DNA of 14,599 bases from Thermoplasmata archaeon UBA184 (GTDB lineage: Archaea > Thermoplasmatota > Thermoplasmata > Lutacidiplasmatales > UBA184): NCBI GenBank assembly GCA_002495185.1, contig DAEB01000008.1:56447-71045 (forward strand). Reading direction: 5' to 3'. Below, piece by piece: positions 13,228 through 14,599 of this stretch. A program made the position numbers and the translations under genes. The notes below the pieces were generated by a model that saw only the letters and a list, made by a program, of their open reading frames with translations, was not told the origin of the DNA and made no database searches. Numbering within the stretch: position 1 is the first letter of the stretch; the number at the start of each line of letters is the position of its first letter.

Positions 13228-14488
13228 CGGGCGGGGCTTCGGGCGGCGGGTACCCGAGCGTCGCGAGCGCGCGAGGGAATAGGAACGCTACGCCCGCGAT
13301 CACCCAGATGATCGCGGTCCCGAGATAGGTCCATTGCACCCCGTACGCGTCGATGAGGAACGCCCCGCCGATCTGGGCGGCCGGGATGATCGCGATGCTC
13401 CCGAGGGCGTCGATCCCGAAGTACCGTCCCTGCATCTCGGTCGGGACGAGGAGCTGGGCCGCCGAGAGCCAGGCCGTCCCCGCGAACCCTTCGAAGAGCC
13501 CGATTGCGAAGAGGCAGGCGGCCGCGACCGGGACGCCGGGGAACAGCGCGAGGGCCGCGGCGGCGGCCCCGGATGCGACTCCCGCACCAACCGTCCAAGA
13601 CCGGCCCGCCTTGCGGACCGCGTTCGTTCGACTGACGAGGAGCGAGCCGAGGCCGGTGCCCGCCACCTCGAGAGCGAGGAGGATCGCGAAGACGAGGGCC
13701 GAACCGTGAAGAACGAGGGTGACGAAGATGACGATGAAGGTCGCCACGACCGAGTAACAGAAGTTGAAGAAGGTCGCCGACAGGGTGAGTTCGAGGAACC
13801 CGCGAGCCTTCCCGAGCCAGCGGAACCCCTCCCGGATCTCCGCGAGGTAGCTTCCCCGACGCGGCGAAGCGGAACGGCCCGAGCTGGGCACGACCATCCC
13901 GAAGAGCAACAGGGCCGACAGCGCGAACGTGGCCGCGTTGACGGCGATCCCCGAGACGGGGCCGACCGTCACGATCAGGACGCCCCCGAGGGACGTACCT
14001 ACGAACGACGCCGCGGACCGGCTCGAGCGGACGAGTCCGTTCGCGTCCGCGACGAGCGGTGCCTCGACGAGGGCCGGGACGATCGCCTGTTCCGCGGGGC
14101 TGAACACGGTCGAGAACGCGCCGACCACGAAGTAGGCCGCGAGCACCGTCGCAAGGTCGAAGCCGTGGAACGAAAGGACCCCGACGACGGTGGCCATCGC
14201 GATGGCGCGCGCGATGTCGGAGACGATCATGAGGCGGCGGCGGTCGTACCGGTCAACGAGCGCCCCCCCGAACACGCTAAACAGGATCCCCGCGACGAGC
14301 CAGGCGGTTCCGACGAGCGCGACGTCGAGGGCCGACCCCGTGGACGTGTAGACGACCCACACAAGGCAGATGCTCGCCAGGGCCGAGCCGAGGGTCGAAC
14401 CGAGACCGGCGGTAAGGACGCGTACGTAGGCGCCCGAAGCGAGGAGCTGACGGTAGGCGCCGGAGTCGGGAGCCAGGGTCGACGGCAT
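13160..14488 (-). CDS. MFS transporter, MFS_3/EntS-like exporter family
   Basis: A 442-aa integral membrane protein with about 12 hydrophobic helices in two halves joined by a charged loop at about 200-230. The MFS loop 2-3 motif appears as GGALVDRYDRRRLMI (74-88). The overall pattern resembles the MFS_3 group (enterobactin exporter EntS-like drug/siderophore efflux), but the substrate cannot be named. After the last helix (about 388-408) comes a Pro/Ser/Gly tail of about 30 residues (411-442), most of which is encoded opposite the uppS 3' end. ATG 14488 has no Shine-Dalgarno sequence but has a TATA-like site about 32 bp upstream. It is monocistronic. Confidence 0.88.
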   Translation of the reverse strand: MPSTLAPDSGAYRQLLASGAYVRVLTAGLGSTLGSALASICLVWVVYTSTGSALDVALVGTAWLVAGILFSVFGGALVDRYDRRRLMIVSDIARAIAMATVVGVLSFHGFDLATVLAAYFVVGAFSTVFSPAEQAIVPALVEAPLVADANGLVRSSRSAASFVGTSLGGVLIVTVGPVSGIAVNAATFALSALLLFGMVVPSSGRSASPRRGSYLAEIREGFRWLGKARGFLELTLSATFFNFCYSVVATFIVIFVTLVLHGSALVFAILLALEVAGTGLGSLLVSRTNAVRKAGRSWTVGAGVASGAAAAALALFPGVPVAAACLFAIGLFEGFAGTAWLSAAQLLVPTEMQGRYFGIDALGSIAIIPAAQIGGAFLIDAYGVQWTYLGTAIIWVIAGVAFLFPRALATLGYPPPEAPPVTPRSDAAASGTSGSPGGTRAE

Positions 14489-14513
14489 GAGGGCACGAGA
14501 GGAACCCGAGGAC

Positions 14514-14525
14514 GGTTATCTATCG
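14514..14525 (-). promoter_or_regulatory. Candidate TATA element for the MFS gene
   Basis: On the minus strand this reads CGATAGATAACC. The ATAGATA core is about 32 bp upstream of ATG 14488. A similar TAGATAGATT is found at 14568-14577 on the plus strand, and the window's last 35 bases are A/T-rich, probably the promoter area of a gene beyond the edge. No gene was seen in 14489-14599. Confidence 0.4.
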
Positions 14526-14599
14526 CGCGGGGAGTACCGGCGAAGCGCGGTTCGCTATCGGACCGATTAGATAGATTCAAATAGAACCGCTTTTTTACC

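Noticed and set aside
13334..14584. 416-codon plus-strand frame opposite the MFS gene
   Set aside because: Arg/Asp/Glu-rich antisense product; the minus strand shows clear transmembrane helices and an MFS motif.

Overview
The window is GC-rich, densely coded DNA that reads as archaeal chromosome. The archaeal signs are a tRNA gene with a bulge-helix-bulge intron and no encoded CCA, a stand-alone aCPSF2-type beta-CASP nuclease, a NOG1-type GTPase, and split glycine dehydrogenase subunits. Short A/T islands also sit about 25-27 bp upstream of start codons that have no Shine-Dalgarno sequence, as expected for TATA boxes of leaderless archaeal mRNAs. A GC-rich member of Thermoplasmatota is my best guess at lineage, but that is inference and no marker here fixes it.

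Layout. Positions 1-891 hold the 3' part of a radical SAM gene (+). Positions 904-3099 hold a three-gene minus-strand operon, read IMPase/FBPase-like phosphatase, then NAD kinase, then JAMM/MPN metalloprotease, with overlapping reading frames. A compact divergent promoter region (3100-3185) separates it from the aCPSF2-like gene (3186-4418, +). That gene converges on the NOG1-type GTPase (4556-5674, -) across a 137-bp spacer rich in palindromes. A second divergent region (5675-5813) leads into a five-gene plus-strand run (5814-11802): gcvPA, gcvPB, an M24 aminopeptidase, a phosphofructokinase with PPi-type signature residues, and mtnA. Then come a 51-aa single-pass membrane protein (11820-11975, -), a (CG)n hairpin, tRNA-Asp(GUC) with its intron (12217-12322, +), cis-prenyltransferase uppS (12412-13227, +) and a convergent MFS transporter (13160-14488, -) that overlaps uppS by 68 bp. 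The last 111 bp are the A/T-richer MFS promoter region.

How the genes work together. The minus-strand operon points to NAD(P) pool control: a phosphatase and a kinase of the same order as the two halves of the Methanocaldococcus NADP phosphatase/NAD kinase fusion. The gcvPA-to-mtnA run combines glycine cleavage, proline-peptide turnover, reversible PPi-linked glycolysis and methylthioadenosine salvage; it looks like housekeeping metabolism rather than one pathway. No mobile elements, CRISPR arrays or phage genes were seen.

The most notable item is the tRNA-Asp gene. Its T arm is interrupted by a 33-nt intron at position 59/60 with a strict 3-4-3 bulge-helix-bulge that can be drawn base by base.
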